DNA from: Amycolatopsis alkalitolerans
GTDB lineage: Bacteria; Actinomycetota; Actinomycetes; Mycobacteriales; Pseudonocardiaceae
Assembly (NCBI RefSeq): GCF_006152065.1
Contig: NZ_VDFW01000005.1
Coordinates: 124,001-188,000 of the forward strand
DNA length: 64,000 nucleotides
Reading direction: 5' to 3'
Both the position numbers and the translations under genes were made by a program. The notes beneath the pieces are model-generated. The model saw only the letters and a program-made list of their open reading frames with translations, was not told the origin of the DNA and did not search any database. Position 1 is the first letter of the stretch, and each line of letters begins with the position of its first letter. Below are positions 33,941 through 41,910 of the stretch, piece by piece.

Positions 33941-35096
33941 GGAAGACCCAGCGAGCACCCGGCGCGAGCCCGGCGAGCCACTTGCCGCAGTTCTGCAGCG
34001 CGAACGGCCCGGACGTGACGTGCTGGGTGCCGGCGTTGAGGTCCCGGAAGAACCGCTGCAGATCGCCGCGGCGCAACGCCGCCGTGCCGCCCCATTTGTA
34101 CGCCGTCTCGCCGACGGACTGGACCGACCAGGTGGTGTGGTTGAGCGCGAGGCGGCTGAGCGTTTCCTCCTCCGTCGACAGGAGCCCTCCGCGGTCGAGG
34201 GTTTCCTGGTTGCCCGCCCACACTTCCATCGACCACGCGGCCGCGGCGCGCAGCTTCGGCTCGGCGTGGGCGTACTCGGCGTAGAACTGCCCGGTGTCCA
34301 CTGTGGCGCCCGGTGTGCCGGTCTTCTTGGATACCAGTACCTTCAGCTCGTCGAGCAGCCGCCGCCCGACGCCGAGCGCCCAGCCCGTATGGCACATGCC
34401 GGCCATGTTCGCCAGGCCGAGCCGGTAGATCGCCCCGCCGTGTTTGGCCTCCATTGTGGACACTTCGTACACGTGGGTGGACGGGACGAACACGTCGTCG
34501 CACCGGTAGTCGATGCTGCCGGTGGCCCGCAGACCCAGCACGTCCCAGTTGCCCTGCAGCGTCGCCTGTTCCTTGGGCAGCGTGAACACCAGTGCCTGCC
34601 CGGTCTCCTCGCAGAACGCGGCGGTGTGGATATGGCTGGCCATCGAGATCCCGGAGGCGAAGCCCCACTGCCCGCTGATCCGGTAGCCGCCCTCGGCCGG
34701 CACCGCCGTGCCCATGCGCGTGCCCTGGCCGGCGATCAGCGGGTACCGCCCGCCCGGGACGTCGGGGTACAGCTCCGCCACTCCCTCGGGTCCCAGGTAG
34801 GCGGCCGTGGTGCCGCTGACCAGTTGCACCGCCATGACCGACCAGCCCGCCGGCGCGTCCGCGTAGCTGATCTTCGCGATCGTCTCGACGATCTGGCGCG
34901 GTGAGAACTCGTACCCGCCCAGCTCGTGCGGGAGGCCGACCTTGAACACGCCGCTTCCGGACAGGGCATCGACGACGGCGTCGGTGAGCCGGCCCAGTTC
35001 CTCGCCCTTTTCGGCGTCCTCACGCAGCACCGGGGTGATCTCGTCCAGCCGGGCGAGGACGCTGTCGAACTCGTCGCTGATGTGCAGTTCGCTCAC
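33924..35096 (-). CDS. Acyl-CoA-dehydrogenase-like flavin monooxygenase/oxidase (HsaA-like group)
   Basis: 390 residues with the acyl-CoA dehydrogenase fold: N-terminal helical part (FKVGLPHELGGYEF), the mid beta domain (ISGQWGFASGISMASHI, VLGLRATGSIDY) and a C-terminal helical domain of the Acyl-CoA_dh_2 type. That C-terminal type is found in two-component flavin hydroxylases such as HsaA and in sulfur or nitroalkane oxidases. It lacks the usual acyl-CoA dehydrogenase catalytic Glu context, as far as can be judged by eye. The GTG start overlaps the stop of a hydrolase remnant as GTGA, so an upstream partner gene has been lost. Confidence 0.78.
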   Translation of the reverse strand: MSELHISDEFDSVLARLDEITPVLREDAEKGEELGRLTDAVVDALSGSGVFKVGLPHELGGYEFSPRQIVETIAKISYADAPAGWSVMAVQLVSGTTAAYLGPEGVAELYPDVPGGRYPLIAGQGTRMGTAVPAEGGYRISGQWGFASGISMASHIHTAAFCEETGQALVFTLPKEQATLQGNWDVLGLRATGSIDYRCDDVFVPSTHVYEVSTMEAKHGGAIYRLGLANMAGMCHTGWALGVGRRLLDELKVLVSKKTGTPGATVDTGQFYAEYAHAEPKLRAAAAWSMEVWAGNQETLDRGGLLSTEEETLSRLALNHTTWSVQSVGETAYKWGGTAALRRGDLQRFFRDLNAGTQHVTSGPFALQNCGKWLAGLAPGARWVFLNLQE

Positions 35097-35290
35097 GACG
35101 TCTCCTCGAGGATCCAGTCGATGACGGGTTTCACGGTCTCGTCCGAGTTGGTTTCGAAGGTCAGCCCGTGGCCGTTGCCGGTGACGCCGTAGTCGGCAGA
35201 TGCAGCTGGCGCGCCCGCGCGCCCGCGGCGTTCAGGAACTCGACGACCTGCGGGGCGAATCCGGCGAACCGGGGCAGCCGGCCGCGGTCT
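35093..35290 (-). pseudogene. C-terminal remnant of an alpha/beta hydrolase, frameshifted
   Basis: The minus strand reads LPRFAGFAPQVVEFLNAAG and RARQLHLP in one frame (35290 to about 35198), then YGVTGNGHGL and FETNSDETVKPVIDWI in another up to a stop at 35093. A single missing base near 35195 (CTGCCGACTACG) explains the switch. The end resembles the last 65 residues of an alpha/beta hydrolase with its catalytic His in GNGHGL. Everything upstream is missing. The stop overlaps the flavoenzyme start, so this was once its operon partner. Confidence 0.75.
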
Positions 35291-35297
35291 GGGGCAT

Positions 35298-35562
35298 GCC
35301 GATCAGCCTCAACCGGAACCTGGAGTCGCTCGGCGGGTACGGGCGGGCCGCGGTGCGGAACGTGATGGACCTCGTGGTGACCATGTTGCGGACCGACCTC
35401 GGGCACCGGCTGCCCGGGCGCCGCGAGGTGCTGCTCGGGGAGATTCAGGCCTATATCGAGGAAAACCTCGGCGATCCCGCGCTGGGCCCGGTGCGGATCG
35501 CGGCCGCGCACTACATCTCGCCGCGGCAGCTGCACCTGCTGTTCGAACGGCTCGCTGCGAGT
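35298..35562 (+). pseudogene. Internal fragment of an AraC-family regulator
   Basis: The plus strand reads MPISLNRNLESLGGYG, AVRNVMDLVVTMLRTDLG and then LLGEIQAYIEENLGDPALGP and YISPRQLHLLFERLA. The last two are the first helix-turn-helix of an AraC/XylS DNA-binding domain. The frame breaks at about 35560 inside that domain, where antisense oxidoreductase sequence begins, so the second helix-turn-helix and most of the sensing domain are absent. It is not a working gene. Confidence 0.72.
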
Positions 35563-35843
35563 CCCGGTCGAGGGGGAACCAGTTGTAGGCGGCGATCGCG
35601 TGTTCCGGCCCGACGATTTCCCGTGTGGCGCCGACATACTCGGCCGCCGCGGGCTCGGCGAGCAGTGTCCCGTCGGCGTGCTTTCCGCCCACGGCAAGGG
35701 ATTTCGGCCCGCGGACACCGGCGTAGAGAGCAGTCCTCGACCACCCACACCTCATCGAGCCCGGCCCGCTCGGCACGGCGGGCGAGATCGACCAGGCGGG
35801 CGGCGGGTACGTCGTGGGAGATGCGGATACCGAGCCGGGGCAT
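35560..35843 (-). pseudogene. Deleted LLM-class oxidoreductase remnant
   Basis: The minus strand starts MPRLGIRISHDV and ARRAERAGLDEVWVVEDCS (35843 to about 35729), a normal luciferase-like N-terminus. It jumps, in another frame, to YAGVRGPKSLAVGGKHADG and TLLAEPAAAEYVGATREIVG followed by AIAAYNWFPLDRDSQ (about 35731 to 35560), which belongs to the middle of such a protein. The intervening part and the C-terminus are gone. This is a deletion product. Confidence 0.75.
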
Positions 35844-35864
35844 GCCCCAACCTTGGCACGGCGC

Positions 35865-36944
35865 TCATTTCGTGGCTAGCTGGCCGAGGAACTCGGCGTT
35901 GGTCTGGGTGCGGCGAAGGCCGTCGAGCAGGACGTCGATCGCCTGCGGGCCTTCCCGGTTGTCGAGGGCGCGGCGCAGGCCCCGCGTCGCCGCCAGCTCG
36001 GCCGGGCTCAGCAGCAGCTCCTCCTTGCGGGTGCCCGATTTCCGGATGTCGACGGCCGGATACGTCCGCCGGGCCGCGATCGCCCGATCGAGACGCAGTT
36101 CGGCGTTGCTGGTTCCCTTGTATTCCTCGAAGATCACCGTGTCACCGACCGAGCCGGTCTCGACCAGTGCCGTCGCGAAGATCGTGAGCGAGCCGCCGTC
36201 CTCGATGTTGCGGGCGGCGCCGAGGAATCGTTTGGGCGGGATCAGCGCGGTCGAATCGACGCCGCCGGACAGGATCCGGCCGGTCGCGGGCGCGGCGAGG
36301 TTGTACGCGCGGCCCAGCCGCGTCAGCGAATCGAGCAGCACCACCACGTCCCGCCCCATTTCGACAAGCCGCTTGGCGCGTTCGATGGCCAGTTCGGCGA
36401 GCGCGATGTGCTCGCGGGGCGGGCGGTCGAAGGTGGCCGCGACGACCTCGCCGGGCACCGCGCGCGCCAGGTCGGTCACCTCCTCGGGACGCTCGCCGAC
36501 CAGGACGAGCATCAGGTGGCATTCGGCGTGGTTCTTGCTGATCCCGTGCGCGATCGCCTGCAGCACGGAGGTTTTGCCGGCCTTAGGCGGCGCGACGACC
36601 AGCGCGCGCTGCCCCTTGCCGACCGGCATGACGAGATCCGTCACCCGGGCCGTCAGCTGGTGTGGCTCTGTTTCCAGGCGCAACCTTTCGTTGGGGTACA
36701 AGGGAATGAGGTCGGCGAACGCGGGCCTCGGGTAGTTCGGGCGCTGCCCGTTCACGGCGGCGACCTCGTGGCCGCGCATCGTGACGGTGTCCCCGCGGCG
36801 CAGATCGAGCGCGCGCACTTGCTTCCAGGGAACCGGAACGTCGCCCGGCCCGGGCACGTAGCCCTCGGCGCGGATCCGGGCGCTGGTGCCCGTGACGTCG
36901 AGGATTCCAGTGATGTCCACAGAGGACTGATCGGAGTTGGTCAT
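35865..36944 (-). CDS. rho: Short second transcription termination factor Rho
   Basis: 359 residues from ATG 36944. It lacks the N-terminal helix bundle and the long Arg/Gly/Asp-rich insert of the main actinobacterial Rho, which is 600 to 700 residues. The RNA-binding cold-shock domain (ARIRAEGYVPGPGDVPVPW) is followed by the RecA-like motor: Walker A VAPPKAGKTSVLQ, catalytic Glu and arginine valve in VGERPEEVTDL, LLDSLTRLGRAYN, Q-loop region GRILSGGVDSTAL and the arginine finger in SGTRKEELL. By alignment from memory, the Asp before the catalytic Glu (Asp210 of E. coli) is Gly here. A main rho is presumably elsewhere. Confidence 0.88.
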   Translation of the reverse strand: MTNSDQSSVDITGILDVTGTSARIRAEGYVPGPGDVPVPWKQVRALDLRRGDTVTMRGHEVAAVNGQRPNYPRPAFADLIPLYPNERLRLETEPHQLTARVTDLVMPVGKGQRALVVAPPKAGKTSVLQAIAHGISKNHAECHLMLVLVGERPEEVTDLARAVPGEVVAATFDRPPREHIALAELAIERAKRLVEMGRDVVVLLDSLTRLGRAYNLAAPATGRILSGGVDSTALIPPKRFLGAARNIEDGGSLTIFATALVETGSVGDTVIFEEYKGTSNAELRLDRAIAARRTYPAVDIRKSGTRKEELLLSPAELAATRGLRRALDNREGPQAIDVLLDGLRRTQTNAEFLGQLATK

Positions 36945-36993
36945 ATGCGTTTGTCTTTCTGGGAAAATGAGTGAAGAGCCGCGAACGGCACGA

Positions 36994-37049
36994 GGAATTA
37001 CGAAGAATTCCGGGAAGGTCCTCGTGGGGGAGAGTCCCGCGACCACGAG
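36994..37049. promoter_or_regulatory. Inverted repeats in the rho2 leader
   Basis: In the 260-bp gap before the short rho gene there are GGAATT-ACGAAG-AATTCC (36994-37011) and CTCGTGG with CCACGAG 15 bases apart (37021-37049). Either could be an operator or a leader hairpin. Rho genes are often controlled through their leader, but nothing here proves that. The rest of the gap, to 37204, shows no other feature. Confidence 0.4.
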
Positions 37050-37204
37050 AAGCAGACGCCGTGAACGGTACCCGGCGCCGCAGCCTCGCGCAAGCACCGG
37101 CCGCCACCCGGCGGGTGACTCCCGCCGCCTGGCGCGCCGCGATCGGGCGAGAATAGCGGCTATTCGGCCACGCCGCGGTGGCCCCGGACGAGGGGAGAGG
37201 CCCG

Positions 37205-37797
37205 ATGACGAGCACCGTTCCCAGCGACGAGCAGCTGGGCTCGCCGCCCCCGTTCGATCCCGAACTGGCGGCCGCGCTGACCGTACTGCGGCAGCGGATC
37301 CCGGCGAGCTTCACCGCGGACATGATCGGCGAGCGCCGGGCGGGTGCCGCCGAAATGCGGGTCGATCCGGCAGAGCTGCGGATAGGCGGGCGGTTCGAGA
37401 TCGAGGAGCAGGCCGTCCCGGCGCGCCGGACGTGACGCTGCTGATCTGCCGCCCCACCGCCGCGGTGCTCCCGACCGGGCTGGTGTACTTCATCCACGGC
37501 GCCGGCATGATCCTCGGCGATCATCTGGGCCCCGGGATCACCGAGGCGGTCGAATGGGCCGCGGAGCTCGAGCTCGCCGTGGTGTCGGTGGACTACCGGC
37601 TCGCACCGGAAAACCCCCATCCCGCACCGGTCGAGGACTGTTACGCGGGTCTGGTGTGGACGGTCGAGCACGCGGACGAACTCGGTGCCGACGTGGACAG
37701 GGTGGTGGTCGCCGGAAGCAGGGCTGGTGGCGGGCTGGCCGCCGCGGCCGCGCGCGGGGTGCTGGACCGGACGCGTGGCCTGGCCGGGCACGATCCG
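37205..37797 (+). pseudogene. Broken HSL-type esterase without catalytic serine
   Basis: ATG 37205 opens a frame (DPELAAALTVLRQRIPASF) that hits TGA at 37433. The continuation lies in the next frame: VTLLICRPTAAVLPTGLVYF, IHGAGMILGDHLGPG, VSVDYRLAPENPHPAPVEDC and RVVVAGSRAGGGLAAAAA. This is the hormone-sensitive-lipase family with its oxyanion HGAG motif. The GxSxG elbow reads GSRAG, so the serine is replaced by Arg. The C-terminal third, with Asp and His, is missing. Confidence 0.78.
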
Positions 37798-38268
37798 GCG
37801 ACGCGGACGAGCCGACCGAGTCCCGGCTGCACGCGGCGCGGCGGATGGGCTTGCCGGGTAACGGTTTGCGGGCCGTGGCGCGGCAAGACGGGGGAGCCAT
37901 GGTGCGGCGGTACGCCGAGGCGCTGCCGTCGAGGGGGCGGCTCGGCGTGGGCCCGGCGGTGGAGGTCCTCGGCCTGCCGGAGTCGTGGGCGGCGGCGAAG
38001 ACCGCGTTGCGGTTCGCGGCCGAGGGCACCGAATAGGATCCGGGGCCGCGTGTCGTGCACGCCGACGAGCTGGGCGGGCTGGCCATGCTGGCCGCGGCGG
38101 TCGGGCCGGACACCGAACCGGTGCCCGACGTGCGGGCGCTGGAACGGGCGGCCACTGCCGGGCCGTGGGTGCTCACGACGCTCGTCACCGTCGCGGGCGC
38201 GGCGAGCCTGCGGGCGGCGGCCACTGCAGGTGGCGCTCGCGCTGCGGCGGCTGCACCGGCACCTGTGA
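37797..38268 (+). pseudogene. Decayed PucR/CdaR-like regulator fragment
   Basis: DEPTESRLHAARRMGLPG, RLGVGPAVEVLGLPESWAAA and KTALRFAAEGTE run to an in-frame TAG at 38034-38036. The same frame then continues DPGPRVVHADELGGLAMLAA and ALERAATAGPWVLTTLVTVA. Near 38222 a deletion removes the helix-turn-helix, and a new frame ends LQVALALRRLHRHL with a stop at 38268. This is the C-terminal half of a PucR-type regulator with one stop, one deletion and no N-terminus, fused to the esterase remnant. Confidence 0.72.
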
Positions 38269-38284
38269 GTCTTTGCGAAAACAG

Positions 38285-38296
38285 CAAACTTGTTTG
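38285..38296. promoter_or_regulatory. Inverted repeat before the FAD oxidoreductase
   Basis: CAAACTTGTTTG (arms CAAAC and GTTTG) stands in a locally AT-richer stretch 65 bp before the oxidoreductase start. It may be part of a promoter or a repressor site. No adjacent intact regulator exists. Confidence 0.35.
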
Positions 38297-38360
38297 TCAG
38301 ATTCATTGAGCGTGCGGATAGTCGGCCGCAGAGCAGGCGGACTGACGGGAGGCACGCAAG

Positions 38361-39368
38361 GTGAAGGCGAAATACGACGTGGTCGTCGTGGGCGGGGGCG
38401 CGGCCGGGCTCTCGGGAGCGCTGGCCCTTTCGCGGGCGCGGAGATCGGTTCTGGTGATCGACGCGGGCTCGCCGCGCAACGCACCGGCCGAGGGAGTGCA
38501 CAACTACCTCGGCCGCGAAGGCACCCCGCCGCTCGAACTGGTCGCGGCCGGGCGCGCGGAGGTCGCCGGCTACGGCGGCGAGTTCGCGGACGGCACGGTG
38601 ACCTCGGCGAAACCCCTCGACAGCGGCGGTTTCCTGGTGACCCTCGCCGACGGGCGGGAGGTGCGGGCGCGGCGGTTGCTGGTCACCACCGGTCTCGTCG
38701 ACGAGCTACCCGACCTGCCCGGCGTTGCCGAGCGCTGGGGGCGGGAGGTGCTGCACTGCCCGTACTGCCACGGCTGGGAGGTGCGTGACCGGCCCGTCGG
38801 GATCCTCGGTACGGGACCGATGGCGGCGCATGCGGCGCTGCTGTGGCGGCAGTGGACCGAGGACGTGATCCTGTTCCGCCACACCGCTCCCGAGCCGAGC
38901 GAGGAGGAGCGGGCACAGTTCGCAGCACGCGGGATCCGGATCGTCGAAGGCGAGGTCGCCGGGCTGGACGTGACCGGCGACCGGCTGACCGGCGTGCTGC
39001 TGGCCTCGGGCGAGGTCGTGCCCCGCGCGGCGGTCGTCGTCGAGCCGAAGTTCACCGCGCGGGCCGACGTGCTGGTGTCCCTGGGCCTGGAGACCACGGA
39101 ACTGGAGATGGGCGGGCAAGTCCTGGGCCGCTATGTCGCGGCCGACCCGGCCGGCGCGACCGCGGTGCCCGGGGTGTGGGTGGCCGGGAACGTCGCGAAC
39201 CTGATGGCGCAGGTGATCGTCGCGGCCGGCAGCGGGATGACCGCCGGCGCGGCGATCAACGCGGACCTGCTCGGCGAGGACGCCCGCGAGACCGGGTTCA
39301 CCGCGCCCGCCGAGCGCGCGGTGGCCGAACGGGTTCTCGGTGACCGCAGGCACGGGGTGGAGGCGTGA
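38361..39368 (+). CDS. Thioredoxin-reductase-like FAD/NAD(P) oxidoreductase
   Basis: 335 residues starting at GTG. FAD loop YDVVVVGGGAAGLSGALALS, redox pair in HCPYCHGWEVRD, NAD(P) loop GILGTGPMAAHAALL and a C-terminal VWVAGNVANLMAQVI match the thioredoxin-reductase fold. CPYCHGWE, rather than the CATCDG of true thioredoxin reductase, is seen in dithiol oxidases such as HlmI and GliT and in relatives of unknown function. It is coupled to a methyltransferase gene by a stop/start overlap, which suggests shared thiol chemistry. Confidence 0.85.
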   Translation: MKAKYDVVVVGGGAAGLSGALALSRARRSVLVIDAGSPRNAPAEGVHNYLGREGTPPLELVAAGRAEVAGYGGEFADGTVTSAKPLDSGGFLVTLADGREVRARRLLVTTGLVDELPDLPGVAERWGREVLHCPYCHGWEVRDRPVGILGTGPMAAHAALLWRQWTEDVILFRHTAPEPSEEERAQFAARGIRIVEGEVAGLDVTGDRLTGVLLASGEVVPRAAVVVEPKFTARADVLVSLGLETTELEMGGQVLGRYVAADPAGATAVPGVWVAGNVANLMAQVIVAAGSGMTAGAAINADLLGEDARETGFTAPAERAVAERVLGDRRHGVEA

Positions 39369-39967
39369 TGTACGACGAGAAGTCCTGGGAAGAGCGGTAC
39401 CGCAGCACGGAGTTGTGGAGCGGGCAGCCGAACGCGCAGCTTGTCGCGGAGGTCGCGGATCTGCCGCCCGGCACCGCGCTCGACGCGGGCTGCGGTGAAG
39501 GCGGTGACGCGCTGTGGCTCGCGGCGCGCGGCTGGACGGTGACGGGTGCGGACTTCGCGACCATCGCGCTGAAGCGGGCGGCAGAGCATGCCGAAGCCGC
39601 CGGGGTCCAGGTCGAATGGGTGCACGCGGATCTCACCTCGTGGACGCCGCCGAAGCGGTTCAACCTGGTGACCGGGCATTTCCTGCAGTTGCCGCCCGAA
39701 GACAGGGCGGCCGCGTTCGCCCGGCTCGCGGACGCCGTCGCGCCTGGCGGGACACTGCTGATCGTCGGCCACGCCGGGCCCGCCATGCGCCATCACGAGC
39801 ACCATCCGCCGGAAATGTTCTTCACCGCCAAGGTGATCGGGGCGTCACTCGGCGAGGGATGGGCCATCGAGGTGGCCGAGGAACGCCCGCGGATCGTGCA
39901 CGGTCAGCCGGGTGAGGACACCGTGCTCCGGGCCGTCAGGCGCGGGCGGCCGTCGCCGGAGACGTAG
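39365..39967 (+). CDS. Class I SAM-dependent methyltransferase
   Basis: 200 residues. The SAM motif I is ALDAGCGEGGDALWLAARGW, motif II TGADFATIALKRAAEHA, and LVTGHFLQLPPEDRAAAF is the later substrate region. It resembles thiopurine- and tellurite-type (TehB-like) methyltransferases. GTG 39365 overlaps the oxidoreductase stop, and an ATG follows at once, so the start may be 39365 or 39368. The partner context suggests S-methylation of a thiol or detoxification. That is inference. Confidence 0.83.
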   Translation: MMYDEKSWEERYRSTELWSGQPNAQLVAEVADLPPGTALDAGCGEGGDALWLAARGWTVTGADFATIALKRAAEHAEAAGVQVEWVHADLTSWTPPKRFNLVTGHFLQLPPEDRAAAFARLADAVAPGGTLLIVGHAGPAMRHHEHHPPEMFFTAKVIGASLGEGWAIEVAEERPRIVHGQPGEDTVLRAVRRGRPSPET

Positions 39968-39983
39968 CAGGCATAATTGAACA

Positions 39984-40448
39984 ATGACCGAACGGAAGCC
40001 GGCCGGGGTCAGCTTCGAGTCGTGGGTCGACAAGCAGATCCGTGAGGCGCAGGAGCGAGGCGAGTTCGACAACCTGCCGGGAGCAGGAAAACCCTTGCCA
40101 GGGCTGCACAAGCCGTACGACGAGCTGTGGTGGGTCCGGCAGAAGATGGCCACGGAAGGGCTCTCGGCGGACGCGATGTTGCCGGAGTCGATAAGGCTGC
40201 GCAAGGAGATCGGCGAGCTGCCGGACAAGGTTCGCGCGCTGCCTGCCGAACGCCTGGTGCGTGAGGCGGTCAGCGAACTGAACCGGCGGATCGCCGAGTG
40301 GCTCCGCGCCCCGTCGGGTCCGCATGTCCCGGTGGCGCCGGTCGACGCCGACGAGGTGGTGGCGCGGTGGCGGGAATCGCGGCGGAGGCCGCCGGCTCCC
40401 GAACCGGCGCCGGAACCGGCGAAGCGGCGTCGCTGGTGGCGTCGCTGA
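39984..40448 (+). CDS. DUF1992 domain protein (DnaJ-like family, J domain absent)
   Basis: 154 residues. The DUF1992 core WVDKQIREAQERGEFDNLPG and GKPLPGLHKPYDELWWVRQK is unmistakable, and the C-terminus is Pro/Arg-rich (PAPEPAPEPAKRRRWWRR). The family relates to human DNAJC28, but bacterial members lack the J domain. No function is known. Confidence 0.88.
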   Translation: MTERKPAGVSFESWVDKQIREAQERGEFDNLPGAGKPLPGLHKPYDELWWVRQKMATEGLSADAMLPESIRLRKEIGELPDKVRALPAERLVREAVSELNRRIAEWLRAPSGPHVPVAPVDADEVVARWRESRRRPPAPEPAPEPAKRRRWWRR

Positions 40449-40502
40449 CCGGCGGGCTCGAGGTGTGTTGACGGTCGGCCGCCGGGTGGAGAAGCTCGCA
40501 CG

Positions 40503-41078
40503 ATGAGAAACGCGTTGATCGTCGGCGAGCTTCAGGCCGGGATCCTGGAGAACTACCCGTTCGCGCGGACGCTGGTGCCGCCGCTGACCGGCCTGCTGCC
40601 CCGGGCCCGCGCGGCCGGGGTGCTCGTGGTGTTCGTGCACACCGCGCTGCGGTCCAACGGGGCGGACCTGACCCCCGTCTCCCAGCCCGCGTTCGACCAG
40701 CCCGGCGGCATCTTCCACGAGGGCTCGCCAGGCACGGAGATCGCGCTGGAGGTCGCCGAAGGGGACGTCGTCGTGCTCAAACGGCGCACGAGCGCGTTCG
40801 CGGGCACGGATCTCGACCTGGTGCTCCGCGCCAACGGGGTGGGCTCGCTCGCGCTCACCGGCCTCGCGACGAGCGCCATGGTCGCGGCCACACTGTACGA
40901 CGCGTCGGACCGGGGCTACGAGCTGACCGTGCTCCGCGACGGGTGCGCCGACCCGGATCCCAAGGTGCACGGACTCCTCGTCGAGACCGTCTTTCCCAGC
41001 AGGGGAGCGGAAATCCTCACGTGCGCGGAGTGGCCAGCTCCTTCTCGAACCAGTGGTGGGCGTACGGCTCCCCGTTGA
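40503..41078 (+). CDS. Isochorismatase-family cysteine hydrolase
   Basis: 191 residues with the isochorismatase-like alpha/beta fold: NALIVGELQAGILENYPF (where an Asp is more usual than Glu), VVFVHTALRSNGADL, LKRRTSAFAGTDLDLVLRANG and a GLATSAMVAATLYDASDRGY segment. The usual nucleophile Cys in the V(S/C)TExCV-type segment is Ser/Met here (TSAMVA), so activity is doubtful. The last 62 bp run antisense into the MarR-GNAT gene. Confidence 0.8.
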   Translation: MRNALIVGELQAGILENYPFARTLVPPLTGLLPRARAAGVLVVFVHTALRSNGADLTPVSQPAFDQPGGIFHEGSPGTEIALEVAEGDVVVLKRRTSAFAGTDLDLVLRANGVGSLALTGLATSAMVAATLYDASDRGYELTVLRDGCADPDPKVHGLLVETVFPSRGAEILTCAEWPAPSRTSGGRTAPR

Positions 41079-41907
41079 ACGGCTCGACCTCGCGGTAGCC
41101 CGCCGCCCGGTACAGCCCGATCGCCTCGTTCAGCACGCGATTGGTCTCCAGCCGTGCCCTGCGGGCGCCGCCCGCGACGGCGTGGCGCTCCAGTTCCGTG
41201 AGCAGCCGCCGCCCCAGCCCGAGGCCGCGGACCGTGCCGGCGACCCACATCCGCTTGAGATACGCGGAATCGTTGTCCTGGAACAAGAATCCGCCACAGC
41301 CGACGGGTTCGCCGTGCAGGGTGGCGACCAGGAAAGCGCCCGCGGGCGGGGTCATCACGGCCTCGTCGGGGGTCAGTGACCGCCCGTGCTCGAACCCGTT
41401 TTCGAAGCGTTCGCCGATCTCGTCGAAGTACGCCCGCAGGCACGTCCGCGCCGCCGGGCTCCGCGGATCGGTCACCGCGACCTCGACCGTCGACGCGACC
41501 AGCAGCCGCTCGACCTCCGCCATCGCGGTGACCAGCCGGGCGCGCTGCGCTTCGCTGAGCGGGGCGAGGATCGACGTGGCCAGTTCGTCGGAGCGGCTGT
41601 TGAGGTTGTCCCGCTCGGCGAGACCGTCGCCGGTCAGCCGCGCGGTGCGGACGCGGCCGTCGCCGCCGCTGCGCTCGACCACGACGAGCCCGTCGCTTTC
41701 CAGCGCGCGCAACAGGCGGCTGAGATACCCCGAGTCGACGTCCAGCCTTGCCCGCAGCGCCCGCACGTCGCATCCGTCCGGGCCGATCTCCCACAGCACA
41801 CGCGCCTGCCCGAGCGGCCGGCGCTGGGACAGGTACGCGTCGTTGAGCGCCCCGATGCGCTGGGTGACGGTCCGGTTGAACCGGCGGACCTGCTCGATCC
41901 TCGTCAT
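41017..41907 (-). CDS. MarR-GNAT fusion protein
   Basis: 296 residues: a MarR winged helix-turn-helix (about 20 to 140: GCDVRALRARLDVDSGYLSRLLRALESDGL at about 48 to 77, then RTARLTGDGLAERDNLN) joined to a GNAT acetyltransferase domain (about 155 to 296: LKRMWVAGTVRGLGLGRRLLTELE is the acetyl-CoA site). Such fusions are frequent in actinomycetes. The regulator half probably senses the acetylase substrate. A perfect inverted repeat lies 4 bp before its start, so autoregulation is likely. Confidence 0.9.
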   Translation of the reverse strand: MTRIEQVRRFNRTVTQRIGALNDAYLSQRRPLGQARVLWEIGPDGCDVRALRARLDVDSGYLSRLLRALESDGLVVVERSGGDGRVRTARLTGDGLAERDNLNSRSDELATSILAPLSEAQRARLVTAMAEVERLLVASTVEVAVTDPRSPAARTCLRAYFDEIGERFENGFEHGRSLTPDEAVMTPPAGAFLVATLHGEPVGCGGFLFQDNDSAYLKRMWVAGTVRGLGLGRRLLTELERHAVAGGARRARLETNRVLNEAIGLYRAAGYREVEPFNGEPYAHHWFEKELATPRT

Positions 41908-41910
41908 TCC

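Noticed and set aside
36945-37097. N-terminal extension of the short Rho by 51 codons
   Set aside because: It has no similarity to Rho, contains the leader dyads, and the ATG at 36944 begins directly before the RNA-binding domain.
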